From assembly GCF_000407565.1 (NCBI RefSeq), contig NZ_ASWI01000004.1, positions 1,010,001 through 1,074,000 of the forward strand: DNA of 64,000 nucleotides, given 5' to 3'. Of this stretch, positions 1 through 7,675 are shown in pieces. The position numbers were made by a program, and so were the translations under genes. Source of the DNA: Enterococcus cecorum DSM 20682 = ATCC 43198 (GTDB taxonomy: Bacteria > Bacillota > Bacilli > Lactobacillales > Enterococcaceae). Position 1 is the stretch's first letter. The number at the start of each line of letters is the position of its first letter. The notes under the pieces were generated by a model, which saw only the letters and a list, made by a program, of their open reading frames with translations, was not told the origin of the DNA and searched no databases.

Positions 1-124
1 AGTGACCATTCTCCAACAGTTCACTCTAATTGCGCGCTTCATTAGTGACAGTGTTTAGTATAGGGAGAAATTTCTCTTATGTAAACTAATCCAAGCGAAT
101 TTAGCGATAGAATGTTTTTATCGC

Positions 125-160
125 AAAAAACGTCAAGCCCTAAAGCCTGACGTAAAAAAT
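125..160 (-). terminator. Terminator of the uracil permease gene
   Basis: An 8-bp stem (131-138 with 145-152, one G-U pair) with a 6-nt loop follows the permease gene and runs into six T on the minus strand. A second A run on the other side means it may also act on plus-strand transcripts. Bases 1-124 hold no gene I can recognise. Confidence 0.8.
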
Positions 161-168
161 CATTTTCA

Positions 169-1422
169 TTAACGATCATTAGTTAGATTGAATTTATCTA
201 AAACATAAAAGATTAAGCCCATTAACATCCCCACAACACAAGCTAAAACCATACCAGTTAGTTGGATAGAACCGAATTGGACTTTAATCCCAGATAATCC
301 TGTGACCATAATTACTGAAGTCATCGCCATATTTCTTGATTTACTGTAATCTACTTGTGAATCCACCAAAATACGGATACCTGACGCACCAATCATACCG
401 TAAAGTAGGAAAGAAATCCCACCAATAACCGGCCCAGGAATAGTACTAATTAACGTTGTCATCTTACCAATAAATGAACTAATAATCGATAAAACCGCCG
501 CACCGGCAATGACATAAACACTGTAAACTCTCGTCATCGCCATAACCCCAATATTCTCACCATAAGTAGTCGTTGGAACAGAACCAATAAATCCAGAAAT
601 CATTGTAGAAAAATTATCCGCAAATAAAGTCCGATGCAAGCCTGGATCTTGCAATAAATCTCGTTCGACAATCTTACTTGTTACAATTTGATGGCCAATA
701 TGCTCTGAAGTAACCACTAGCAACACCGGGATAATCGTTACAATCGCCTCTAATTTAAACTTCGGCATTGAAAAGTTAGGAAGTGAGAAAATAGGTGCCT
801 GAGCGACTGGAGCAAAATCTACTATGCCACAAAATACCGCGGCAATATAACCGACAATAATTGCGATTAAGATTGGAATAACCGATAAAAATTTACGAAA
901 CATCACAGACCCAAATACAGCTACGAGTAATGTAACTAAAAAGACTGTTACGTTGGCACTAGAAATTTTATCCCCGGTCAATCCCGCATTACCAGCTGCT
1001 GTCCCGGCTAATTCTAATCCAATGAGCGCTACAACTGGACCCATCGCAGCTGGCGGTAATACTACATTAATCCAATTAGAGCCAAATTTGTAAATAATAA
1101 ATGATAAAACGCACCCTAAGAAACCAACAGCCACAAAGCCTCCAAGTGCATAAGAATAGCCCCACTTAGAAATGACGATACTAGCTGGTGCCAAAAAAGC
1201 AAAACTAGATCCCAAATAAGCTGGAGCCTTACCTTTAGTAATAAAAATAAATAATAGTGTTCCTAAACCATTCATAAATAAAACGATTGCTGGATTAATC
1301 CCAAAAATAAACGGAACTAAAACAGAAGCACCGAACATCGCAAACATATGTTGCAAGCTCAAAGGTAATAAAAGTTTAAATGGTACTTTTTCTTCAACTT
1401 GAATGATCTTTCTTTCTGCCAC
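169..1422 (-). CDS. uraA: Uracil/xanthine permease, NCS2 family
   Basis: A nucleobase:proton symporter of the inner membrane, most like the uracil permeases UraA/PyrP. The protein (417 aa, normal for the family) is almost all hydrophobic segments and carries the two NCS2 substrate motifs: SEHIGHQ about residue 240 and TYGENIGV about residue 290. Their glutamates correspond to the uracil-binding glutamates of E. coli UraA. An ATG lies two codons upstream (1428) but only 2 nt from the AAGGAGG at 1431-1437; the GTG at 1422 has 8-nt spacing and is the better start. The gene stands alone with its own terminator. No PyrR-type leader was seen, so pyrimidine control is unproven. Uracil is the likeliest substrate, but xanthine or another pyrimidine cannot be excluded. 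Confidence 0.9.
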   Translation of the reverse strand: MAERKIIQVEEKVPFKLLLPLSLQHMFAMFGASVLVPFIFGINPAIVLFMNGLGTLLFIFITKGKAPAYLGSSFAFLAPASIVISKWGYSYALGGFVAVGFLGCVLSFIIYKFGSNWINVVLPPAAMGPVVALIGLELAGTAAGNAGLTGDKISSANVTVFLVTLLVAVFGSVMFRKFLSVIPILIAIIVGYIAAVFCGIVDFAPVAQAPIFSLPNFSMPKFKLEAIVTIIPVLLVVTSEHIGHQIVTSKIVERDLLQDPGLHRTLFADNFSTMISGFIGSVPTTTYGENIGVMAMTRVYSVYVIAGAAVLSIISSFIGKMTTLISTIPGPVIGGISFLLYGMIGASGIRILVDSQVDYSKSRNMAMTSVIMVTGLSGIKVQFGSIQLTGMVLACVVGMLMGLIFYVLDKFNLTNDR

Positions 1423-1446
1423 AATCATTGCCTCCTTGAATTATTC

Positions 1447-1478
1447 AGATAAAAAATTTTATCTTTGTTAGGATAGCA
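1447..1478 (-). promoter_or_regulatory. Possible promoter and palindrome of uracil permease gene
   Basis: An extended -10 (TGcTATCCT, 1470-1478) has no clear -35. Just downstream lies a perfect palindrome with 8-bp arms AGATAAAA/TTTTATCT (1447-1464), near the expected transcription start, where an operator would sit. It is AT-rich, so chance is possible. Confidence 0.3.
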
Positions 1479-1551
1479 TAAACTCTGGTAAAAAACTAGT
1501 AAAAATCGCAAAAAAATATGTGTTTTAGAAAAAATATTCGGCTTTTATCGT

Positions 1552-1869
1552 TTAAAGTTTCTCACCAATTTTTTGAATATGGTTTTCAATGATTTGATAA
1601 GCAAAAGAAGCATACTGTGAATGAGTAGTTATCTTATCTGGTGCATATTGTTGGACAAATTCATACAGCATTTTTAAGTGATTGGGTCGCTTAACTTCCT
1701 GTTCCCAATCAATAGCTAATAGGGCCTCATTTTCTTGATTGAGATCAATCAATGCGAGATAGCAAATCATCAAATATTCCTCTTTACAATGAATTTGATA
1801 ATCAAAACAATCAATATCTTCTAAATAATCCAAAAATCTTTGAATCCCTTCGACTACATTCTCACTCAA
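1552..1869 (-). CDS. Hypothetical protein, 105 aa
   Basis: I do not recognise this protein. It is soluble, rich in acidic residues, leucine and tyrosine, predicted largely helical, with no signal peptide or membrane segment. The frame opens with TTG at 1869, which overlaps the end of the preceding gene by 8 nt (its TGA is at 1862-1864). No Shine-Dalgarno is visible, so initiation would depend on coupling; an internal TTG 12 codons in, after a GAAGGG, is an alternative. The two small genes look like a two-gene unit with linked function. A toxin/immunity-like pair is only a guess from size and overlap. Confidence 0.55.
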   Translation of the reverse strand: MSENVVEGIQRFLDYLEDIDCFDYQIHCKEEYLMICYLALIDLNQENEALLAIDWEQEVKRPNHLKMLYEFVQQYAPDKITTHSQYASFAYQIIENHIQKIGEKL

Positions 1870-2230
1870 AAAAATAAATCATCGTACTGATATAATAGAT
1901 TTCTGTTGGTAGGGCATTCATTTTCAAGGAAAGGCGTTCACAAATAAAAGCCATCTTATCTTGAAATTTGCTGAATGATTTGACAGTGACTGCTAAACAA
2001 AATGACGTTGCTACGTTCACATCAGCACCTGGCCAATCATAGCAAGCATGTAAATTTGGGTAGATTTTCTTTGTAAATTTACAGAATTTATCGTAATCAA
2101 ATTTTTTTATCATAGGAAAAACCACCTGACAAGTTTCTGGAAGATATAATGCAGACGGATAATGATGATATAAGCGATCTAATATTTCTTGAAGTATCGA
2201 TTTATGTGTCGGTGTAACTTTAAATTTCAA
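1862..2230 (-). CDS. Hypothetical protein, 122 aa
   Basis: Unknown function. The best start is TTG at 2230, 6 nt after AAGAGGTG; a longer frame up to 2305 lacks a ribosome site. The product is a small soluble alpha/beta-looking protein with a central tryptophan/aspartate patch (CYDWPGADVNVA) and several cysteines, and no membrane segment. It overlaps the next gene by 8 nt, so the two are probably translated together. The upstream ABC-F gene is separated only by a weak hairpin, so read-through from the resistance unit is possible. I know no family to assign it to. Confidence 0.6.
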   Translation of the reverse strand: MKFKVTPTHKSILQEILDRLYHHYPSALYLPETCQVVFPMIKKFDYDKFCKFTKKIYPNLHACYDWPGADVNVATSFCLAVTVKSFSKFQDKMAFICERLSLKMNALPTEIYYISTMIYFFE

Positions 2231-2290
2231 AAAAGCACCTCTTTTTGGATAACATTTATTCCATAATAATGAATATCTATCTAAAATACA

Positions 2291-2334
2291 AGTCCCTAAC
2301 CACACTTATTATCTTGTTATCTTGGCTAGGGACT
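2291..2334 (-). terminator. Weak terminator or processing hairpin after ABC-F gene
   Basis: AGTCCCTA and TAGGGACT form an 8-bp perfect stem, extended by CCA/TGG around a mismatch, with an 18-20-nt loop. On the minus strand it is followed only by TGTATTTT, so termination may be partial and the two small downstream genes may be co-transcribed. Confidence 0.5.
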
Positions 2335-2340
2335 AAAAAT

Positions 2341-3816
2341 TTATAATTCAATTCGTTTTGTAGCAATTTTATCTTGGAAAACTTCATCATGTTCCACAAA
2401 AATAATGGTCGCTTTAGAAGCTAATAGCATCGCTTCAATTTGCATTCTAGACTCTAAATCAATATAATTTAACGGTTCGTCAAAAATATACATATGACAA
2501 GGTTGACACAAAACGGCAGCTAAGAGCACTTTTTTCTTTTGCCCAGCACTCAAATCTGATAAATTTTTTTCAAACTGTTCACGTGCAAACCCCAATTTTC
2601 GTAATAGCATCAAAAAATGGGTGACATCCAAGTGCTGATCTTGAGCAAATTCTTTAAAAGTACCACTTATTTGGCTAGCATCTTGCGCTACATAACCAAC
2701 CATTAATTGCGGACTAATTTCGACCTTCCCTTTATACTGAGAATGTTGATCTAATAAAACTTTTAAAAGACTGGATTTTCCTGAGCCATTTTTCCCAGTA
2801 ATCAACACTCTATCCCCTTGATTGACTTCAAAACTGACTGGATTTTCATACAAGGCATGCTGATTAAAATAAATATTTAAATTTTCAACATAAATCATTC
2901 GCTTTTTAGGAAAATCTAAAATAGGTAAGGTTAACTGCTCTACTTCTTCAACATTTTTTAAAAGTTTTTTCTTATCTTCTATTGCTTGATTCATTCGCGC
3001 TTCTTGCACTTTTGAGCGCTTCATCATCTTTGCTGCTTTATGACCAACAAAGCCACGATCTGCTACACCATGGCCAATTTTAGTTGCTTCCACTTGGTCT
3101 GACCACCCAGCTTTTTGACGCGCACTCTGACCTAGACGCTTGATTTCTTTTTTAAGAGACTCATTTTTATGGATTTCAAATTGCTCTTGTCGTTTTTTAT
3201 TTTCATACCAACTGGAAAAATTTCCTTGTTGTAATTCGATATTAGCTTTATTTAATGCTAAAACATGGTCAATACAACTATCCAGTAACTTTCGATCATG
3301 CGAAACAAGAATAAAGCCTGATTTTTGTTGTAAATAATGACTTACAGCCTCTCTTGCCTCGTCATCCAAATGATTGGTTGGTTCATCAATTAATAAAAAG
3401 CGTGCTTCTCCGGCGAAAAGACTTGCTAAAAGAAGCTTGGTCTGCTCACCATTTGATAATTGCTGATATTGCAAATAAAGATGTTCAATATCAAATTGTA
3501 ACAAGGTCAACTCGCGAATTATCTCCCAATCTTCAGCCAGTGGATTAACTGTTTGGGCGACTTCAATAGCCATTTGTGTACGTTGCTCATCATGCATGGC
3601 GTACGGAAAATAGAGCATTGGCACTAAAGCATGAATTTCACCTTTACAGGGTAGTTGTCCAGCTAAAATTTTTAAAAAAGTTGTTTTGCCTCGTCCATTT
3701 CGGCCAATAAATCCTAATTTCCAAGTAGTATCTAAGTGTAAATTCACTTGATTAAAAATAGTATCAAAACTACCTTCATACTGAAAGCTTAAATTTGAAA
3801 TTTGAATATTTGACAT
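2341..3816 (-). CDS. ABC-F ribosome protection protein, Lsa/Vga-like
   Basis: A cytoplasmic ATPase with two ABC domains and no membrane segments, the layout of antibiotic-resistance ABC-F proteins that eject lincosamides, streptogramin A and pleuromutilins from the ribosome. The 491 aa contain Walker A 1 (GRNGRGKT, 38-45), signature LSNGEQ (about 120), Walker B LLIDEPTN (141-148), a charged linker about 200-300, Walker A 2 (GKNGSGKS, 341-348), signature LSAGQ and FDEPLNYID near 445. The NGE signature departs from the usual GGE. Overall it resembles the Lsa group of enterococci more than EttA. The start at 3816 follows AGGAGG by 6 nt. It lies after a leader ORF and hairpins (3851-3942) behind a metal ATPase. 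A real resistance role and its drug range are inference. Confidence 0.85.
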   Translation of the reverse strand: MSNIQISNLSFQYEGSFDTIFNQVNLHLDTTWKLGFIGRNGRGKTTFLKILAGQLPCKGEIHALVPMLYFPYAMHDEQRTQMAIEVAQTVNPLAEDWEIIRELTLLQFDIEHLYLQYQQLSNGEQTKLLLASLFAGEARFLLIDEPTNHLDDEAREAVSHYLQQKSGFILVSHDRKLLDSCIDHVLALNKANIELQQGNFSSWYENKKRQEQFEIHKNESLKKEIKRLGQSARQKAGWSDQVEATKIGHGVADRGFVGHKAAKMMKRSKVQEARMNQAIEDKKKLLKNVEEVEQLTLPILDFPKKRMIYVENLNIYFNQHALYENPVSFEVNQGDRVLITGKNGSGKSSLLKVLLDQHSQYKGKVEISPQLMVGYVAQDASQISGTFKEFAQDQHLDVTHFLMLLRKLGFAREQFEKNLSDLSAGQKKKVLLAAVLCQPCHMYIFDEPLNYIDLESRMQIEAMLLASKATIIFVEHDEVFQDKIATKRIEL

Positions 3817-3850
3817 ATTTTTCCTCCTAGGTAAGTATAGATGCTTATCT

Positions 3851-3912
3851 AAGTCGGAATTGCGGGTAATTACGCTACACACTTCCCGACTTTATAATGG
3901 TGTATAGCGTAA
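3851..3912 (-). promoter_or_regulatory. Two competing hairpins in the ABC-F leader (putative attenuator)
   Basis: Stem I pairs 3900-3912 (the last codons of the leader ORF) with 3870-3882: 13 bp including one G-U. Its 17-nt loop contains the left arm of stem II (3884-3892), which pairs 9 bp with 3851-3859. Apart from a pseudoknot the two stems exclude each other, as in ribosome-sensing leaders. No T run follows, so control of translation is likelier than of termination, but I see no clear pairing to the AGGAGG. Confidence 0.6.
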
Positions 3913-3942
3913 GACATGTACAATTTCACTTTCTAGCAACAT
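3892..3942 (-). CDS. Putative 16-residue leader peptide of ABC-F gene
   Basis: ATG at 3942 starts a 16-codon frame (MLLESEIVHVLRYTPL) ended by TAA. It begins 2 nt after the TGA of the upstream ATPase gene and has an AAAGGA about 7 nt upstream, so ribosomes leaving the ATPase could reinitiate here. Codons 11-15 form the left arm of the 13-bp stem I, the geometry expected if a ribosome stalled on the leader is to change folding. Resistance ABC-F genes in Firmicutes often have such upstream ORFs. That it is translated is inference. Confidence 0.5.
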   Translation of the reverse strand: MLLESEIVHVLRYTPL

Positions 3943-3944
3943 CC

Positions 3945-5897
3945 TCATTCCTTTCTTAATTTTAGTAAACGTAATGAATTGAGCAACACAAGCATCGTGC
4001 TACCTTCATGTAACGTAACACTTACAAGAACCGATAAATGCCCAAAGAAGGTTAAGCCAATTAAACATAATACACTTAACATGGCAAAAATCATATTTTG
4101 GTTGGTGATTTTCTCCAAACGGTGAGAGACTTGAATCGCTTGCGTAATATTTGGCAATTCATCCTGCATTAATATCATGTCCGCTGTTTCAATAGCAATA
4201 TCGCTTCCTTGGCCCATCGCAATCCCAATATCGGCTTTCGCTAAAGCAGGTGCATCATTGACCCCATCGCCAACCATTGCCACGAAATCATATTTTTGTT
4301 GCAATTTCTGCACAATTGCAGCTTTATCCTCTGGTAATACTTCACTGATTACTTCATCTATTTCTAATTTATCAGCTATACTTTGTGCCGTTAACTGTGC
4401 ATCACCAGTAATCATAATCGATTTGATATTCTGTTTTCTTAGTTGTGCAATAACTTCAGCAGATTGTTCTTTTGGTAAATCTTGAAACGCAAAATAACCA
4501 ATGACTTCTTGATTAAGCGCAAATAAGACAACCGTACAGCCAGCTTTTTCATTTTTTGTCACTTTTTCTTGCCAAAAGGTATCTAAAGCGGTAAAGTGCG
4601 ACGGTTTTGCAATTAAAAATTCATTTCCCTGATAATATCCCTTGACCCCAACACCTACTTCATTTTTTATTTCCATGTCTTCTATTCGTGCAACATCAGA
4701 AAAGCGTGTGACAATCGCTTGAGCAAGTGGATGATTGACTTGTGCTTCCATTGAAACGGCCAATTGAACGAAATCTTCGCTTGTAAACCCATCGCGTGAT
4801 TGCATCTCATAATTCACGAATTGCGGTTTGCCTTGGGTTAAGGTGCCTGTTTTATCAAAGGCGATGGCTTGTACTTCTTTTAATTGATATAAGTAGTTGC
4901 CCCCTTTAAACAAGGTCTTCGCTCTAGCCAAACTTGAAATGGCACTTAAAGTAGCTGGTACAACAGAAACAGCTAAAGCACATGGAGAAGCAGAAACTAA
5001 GAACACTAACGAACGATTGAATGAGACATCGCGACTCCACCCAAATAACATTGATCCAAAGAGTAGTAATAAAATAAATATTCCAATAACAAAATTGACA
5101 TACACTGGCTCATAACGATCGATTTTTGTTGCAATCTTTGGTACATTTTGTTGAGCTTGTGAAACAACTTGGACAATCTTAGCAAAGACAGTCTGTGAAT
5201 ACTTTTTCGTCACTTGAATCACAAGCGGTGCATCAAGATTAATTGTCGCACCATATACTGTATCGCCCACTTGTTTTTCACGAGGGATGGATTCACCGTT
5301 GATAGTGGATTCATCAATACTACTCATCCCTTTAATAATCAAACCGTCAATTGGGATTTGTTCACCATTGGCTACTTGAATATAATCGCCGACATGTAAT
5401 TCTTCAACCAACACTTCTTCTAATTGATGACTGGCATTTAATCTTTTAGCCTTTTTAGGACTAAGCGACATTAAATTGGTAATTTCTCGACGACTCTTTC
5501 CTTCCACATAATCTTCTAAAAAGTGGACACCCGCAAAAATGAAAATTAACACTGCGCCTTCTAGTGCTTCACCTAACAATACCGTCCCAATTGCTGCCAA
5601 TGTCATCAATACATGCGCATTAGGTGTCAAGCGATGGCGGATTTTTGTTTTTTCAATCGTATCTTCTATTCCTTCAAACATCACATGATAGCCAGAAATA
5701 AATAATGACAAAGCAAAAAGCACTTGTTTGATTGTTGGTGAAAAGGGTAAGATTAACGCTAAAAGGGTCAAAATTATTCCTGCAAAATATAATAGTAAAG
5801 CTGTTTTTGATTCATGATGATGGTGATGATGATGTCCTTCATGAGAATGTACATGATGGTATTCACAATCATGATGATGTGCATGTTGAATATCCAT
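3945..5897 (-). CDS. P1B-4-type heavy-metal efflux ATPase
   Basis: A membrane P-type ATPase that would export a divalent metal ion. The SPC motif (304-306) rather than CPC and the HEGST motif in the last membrane helix (630-634) place it in subgroup P1B-4, with PfeT/ZosA and CoaT-like pumps for iron(II), cobalt or zinc. Other landmarks are the NGES loop (200-203; TGES is usual), DKTGT (348-352), an HP motif and GDGVND. The first 30 residues are extremely histidine-rich with one cysteine, a soft metal-binding tail. The start at 5897 gives 650 aa; the longer frame to 5972 would run through the promoter. It is divergent from a MerR gene and probably activated by it. Iron or zinc is the likeliest substrate; this is not proven. 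Confidence 0.88.
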   Translation of the reverse strand: MDIQHAHHHDCEYHHVHSHEGHHHHHHHESKTALLLYFAGIILTLLALILPFSPTIKQVLFALSLFISGYHVMFEGIEDTIEKTKIRHRLTPNAHVLMTLAAIGTVLLGEALEGAVLIFIFAGVHFLEDYVEGKSRREITNLMSLSPKKAKRLNASHQLEEVLVEELHVGDYIQVANGEQIPIDGLIIKGMSSIDESTINGESIPREKQVGDTVYGATINLDAPLVIQVTKKYSQTVFAKIVQVVSQAQQNVPKIATKIDRYEPVYVNFVIGIFILLLLFGSMLFGWSRDVSFNRSLVFLVSASPCALAVSVVPATLSAISSLARAKTLFKGGNYLYQLKEVQAIAFDKTGTLTQGKPQFVNYEMQSRDGFTSEDFVQLAVSMEAQVNHPLAQAIVTRFSDVARIEDMEIKNEVGVGVKGYYQGNEFLIAKPSHFTALDTFWQEKVTKNEKAGCTVVLFALNQEVIGYFAFQDLPKEQSAEVIAQLRKQNIKSIMITGDAQLTAQSIADKLEIDEVISEVLPEDKAAIVQKLQQKYDFVAMVGDGVNDAPALAKADIGIAMGQGSDIAIETADMILMQDELPNITQAIQVSHRLEKITNQNMIFAMLSVLCLIGLTFFGHLSVLVSVTLHEGSTMLVLLNSLRLLKLRKE

Positions 5898-5928
5898 AAT
5901 AATCCCTACTTTCTTTTTATCAATTCCC

Positions 5929-5956
5929 TTGCTATACTCATAGTATAAACTATACC
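5929..5956 (+). promoter_or_regulatory. Possible merR promoter
   Basis: TTGCTA (5929-5934), a 16-bp spacer and TATACC (5951-5956) face the MerR gene and overlap the opposite, MerR-type promoter. The arrangement would allow autorepression. The match is moderate. Confidence 0.4.
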
Positions 5957-5972
5957 TTAAAGGGAGACTCAA
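5942..5972 (-). promoter_or_regulatory. MerR-type promoter of the metal ATPase gene
   Basis: A -35 TTGAGT (5967-5972) and a -10 TATACT (5942-5947) are separated by 19 bp, the over-long spacer that MerR activators twist into register. A dyad CCTT-T-AAGG lies inside the spacer. Transcription would start near 5935, giving a leader of about 38 nt. Confidence 0.75.
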
Positions 5973-5980
5973 GAGTTATT

Positions 5981-6757
5981 ATGGAAAAATCTCAACTTTT
6001 TACCATTCATCAATTAGCTAAATTTACCGGCATCCCCATTAAAGCCCTACGTTATTATGAAAAAATTCAAATATTAACCCCACGATATATCGATGAAACC
6101 AATCGTTATCGGTATTATTCATATGATCAAGTTACTTATGTCAATATTATTAAAATGTGTGCAAATTATGGGATTCCACTGAAAAACATTCAAGAATTTA
6201 TAATTCAAGACAATAAAATAGATATGCAAAAAATCATCGACTTGATGCAACAACTATTAGAAGAAAATCAAAATCAATTACAAAAAGACCGCGCCTTCTT
6301 ACATAATTTACAAAGTCAGATAAATATTTCTAAACAAGTACACAAATCCCATGAACTAGCCGTCACGAAAGAACATAATGACTATTTATTACAACCATTT
6401 GAAGGAGAGTTTTTTACTAGTGAATATTATGTTGGTTTACAAAAAATGTTGGAATGTATCCAAGAAAGACATATTCAATATTATAATCGGATGGGGTGCT
6501 TTATCTGTTGGCAAAACGGAGAATTAAAAAAATATCTAGCCTTAGAAATTGAAGGCCACACACGAGAAACAGCTAACCTACAAATCCTTCATTTACAAAA
6601 CCAAGAAGCCTGTATTTGTCATATTCAAAAAAATGAGCTTGATCAACAACTAGACCAATTAATCAAGAAAGACTTCCATCAGTTCCTAATATTAGAAACT
6701 TTTGAAGCCACCTACCACATGCACCATCCTCATTTAGAACTACAAATATTGCACTAA
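5981..6757 (+). CDS. MerR-family transcriptional activator
   Basis: The first 70 residues are a MerR winged helix-turn-helix (TIHQLAKFTGIPIKALRYYEK, then the NRYRYYSYDQV wing). A coiled-coil dimer helix follows (about 80-118). The C-terminal 140 residues look like a BmrR/GyrI-type ligand domain instead of the short metal loop of CueR/ZntR. The tail is rich in histidine (HMHHPHLELQILH) and the domain carries five cysteines, so a metal or metal-complex signal is plausible. It is divergent from the ATPase gene and sits on the 19-bp-spacer promoter, so it is likely the activator of ATPase and possibly of the ABC-F gene behind it. The effector is unknown. Confidence 0.85.
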   Translation: MEKSQLFTIHQLAKFTGIPIKALRYYEKIQILTPRYIDETNRYRYYSYDQVTYVNIIKMCANYGIPLKNIQEFIIQDNKIDMQKIIDLMQQLLEENQNQLQKDRAFLHNLQSQINISKQVHKSHELAVTKEHNDYLLQPFEGEFFTSEYYVGLQKMLECIQERHIQYYNRMGCFICWQNGELKKYLALEIEGHTRETANLQILHLQNQEACICHIQKNELDQQLDQLIKKDFHQFLILETFEATYHMHHPHLELQILH

Positions 6758-6766
6758 AAAAGGACG
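6755..6766. terminator. Left half of a terminator split by the IS
   Basis: AAAAAAGGACG here and CGTCCTTTTTTT at 8317-8328 are the two arms of one bidirectional terminator. Removing the element and one CAA copy rejoins them around a 10-nt loop. It once ended both merR (+) and the DUF1294 gene (-). Confidence 0.8.
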
Positions 6767-6804
6767 CAACTCAATGAGGTGACCCCCAAAAGTTAGACTT
6801 TTTT

Positions 6805-6832
6805 ACGAGACGACTCCGGTCGTCTCGTTTTC
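6805..6832 (+). terminator. Terminator just inside the IS left end
   Basis: A perfect 10-bp stem (ACGAGACGAC with GTCGTCTCGT, 4-nt loop) is followed by TTTTC on the plus strand. It would stop transcripts entering from the merR side and shield the transposase genes from antisense reading. Confidence 0.7.
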
Positions 6833-6833
6833 A

Positions 6834-7652
6834 TTATGCAGCTAAAAGATGGAGCCTATATTGAACAGGACTCATCCATCCTAACTTTTCTTTTATTCGT
6901 TGTTCATTATAATACTTTATAAATCGTTCTATTTCCATTTTTAATTCCTCATAGCTATAGTAAATAACGCCATAGTATATCTCTTGCTTAAGCAGACCGA
7001 AGAAATTCTCCATTACGGAATTATCTAGACAGTTGCCCTTTCGAGACATGCTTTGAAATATTCGTTCTTCTTTTAGCCTGTGAGAGTATGCCTTCATCTG
7101 GTATGCCCAACCCTGGTCAGAATGGAATGTTCGTCTATAAGGGCAGTCTGAAGTGATTTCAATGGCTTTATCCAAGGCATTCATTACATTCTTTGCTGAA
7201 GGTTTCTTATCGATGCTGTAACTTAGTATTTCTCCATTACACATATCCATAAATGGATCTAAATACAGCTTATGCATTGTCATATGTCCTTTGACATCAA
7301 CTTCATAATACTTAAATTCAGTCGTATCCGTTGTGATTTTTTGATGGGGTATGTGCGTATTAAAGCGTCTGCGAATTCTGTTGGGTGCAATGGTACCAAT
7401 CCTGCCCTTATAGGAACTATATTTCCTACTTTTGCGTGTGTAGGATGTCACCTGCAAGCCAAGTTTTTGAACTATTCGCTGAACCTTCTTTTTGTTGATG
7501 AGATATCCCTGATTATGAAGCTCTCCATGTATTCTACGATATCCGTAATCCTTATTATTCTTACGGATTTCTTGGATTTTTTCTTCAAGTTCTTTGTCAG
7601 GATTTTCTCTATCAAATCGTTTTTGCCAATACATATATGTTGCTTTAGGCAT
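6834..7652 (-). CDS. IS3-family transposase OrfB (copy 1)
   Basis: The catalytic half of the transposase, 272 aa from the internal ATG. It has an HTH_21-like start (YWQKRFDRENPDKELE), then an integrase core with the DDE triad: TTDTTEF, FHSDQGWAYQ and NSVMENFFGLLKQE. The reading frame stays open upstream to the A6 slip site at 7726-7731, so the active protein is probably the OrfAB fusion made by a -1 frameshift rather than this ATG product. The protein is identical to the copy at 46013-46831. Confidence 0.93.
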   Translation of the reverse strand: MPKATYMYWQKRFDRENPDKELEEKIQEIRKNNKDYGYRRIHGELHNQGYLINKKKVQRIVQKLGLQVTSYTRKSRKYSSYKGRIGTIAPNRIRRRFNTHIPHQKITTDTTEFKYYEVDVKGHMTMHKLYLDPFMDMCNGEILSYSIDKKPSAKNVMNALDKAIEITSDCPYRRTFHSDQGWAYQMKAYSHRLKEERIFQSMSRKGNCLDNSVMENFFGLLKQEIYYGVIYYSYEELKMEIERFIKYYNEQRIKEKLGWMSPVQYRLHLLAA

Positions 7653-7675
7653 GCCTGTATAAGAGAGAAGGTCTT

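Noticed and set aside
3900-3960. The 13-bp stem after the metal ATPase as an ordinary terminator
   Set aside because: No T run follows either stem on the minus strand, and the left arm lies within a translated-looking leader frame.
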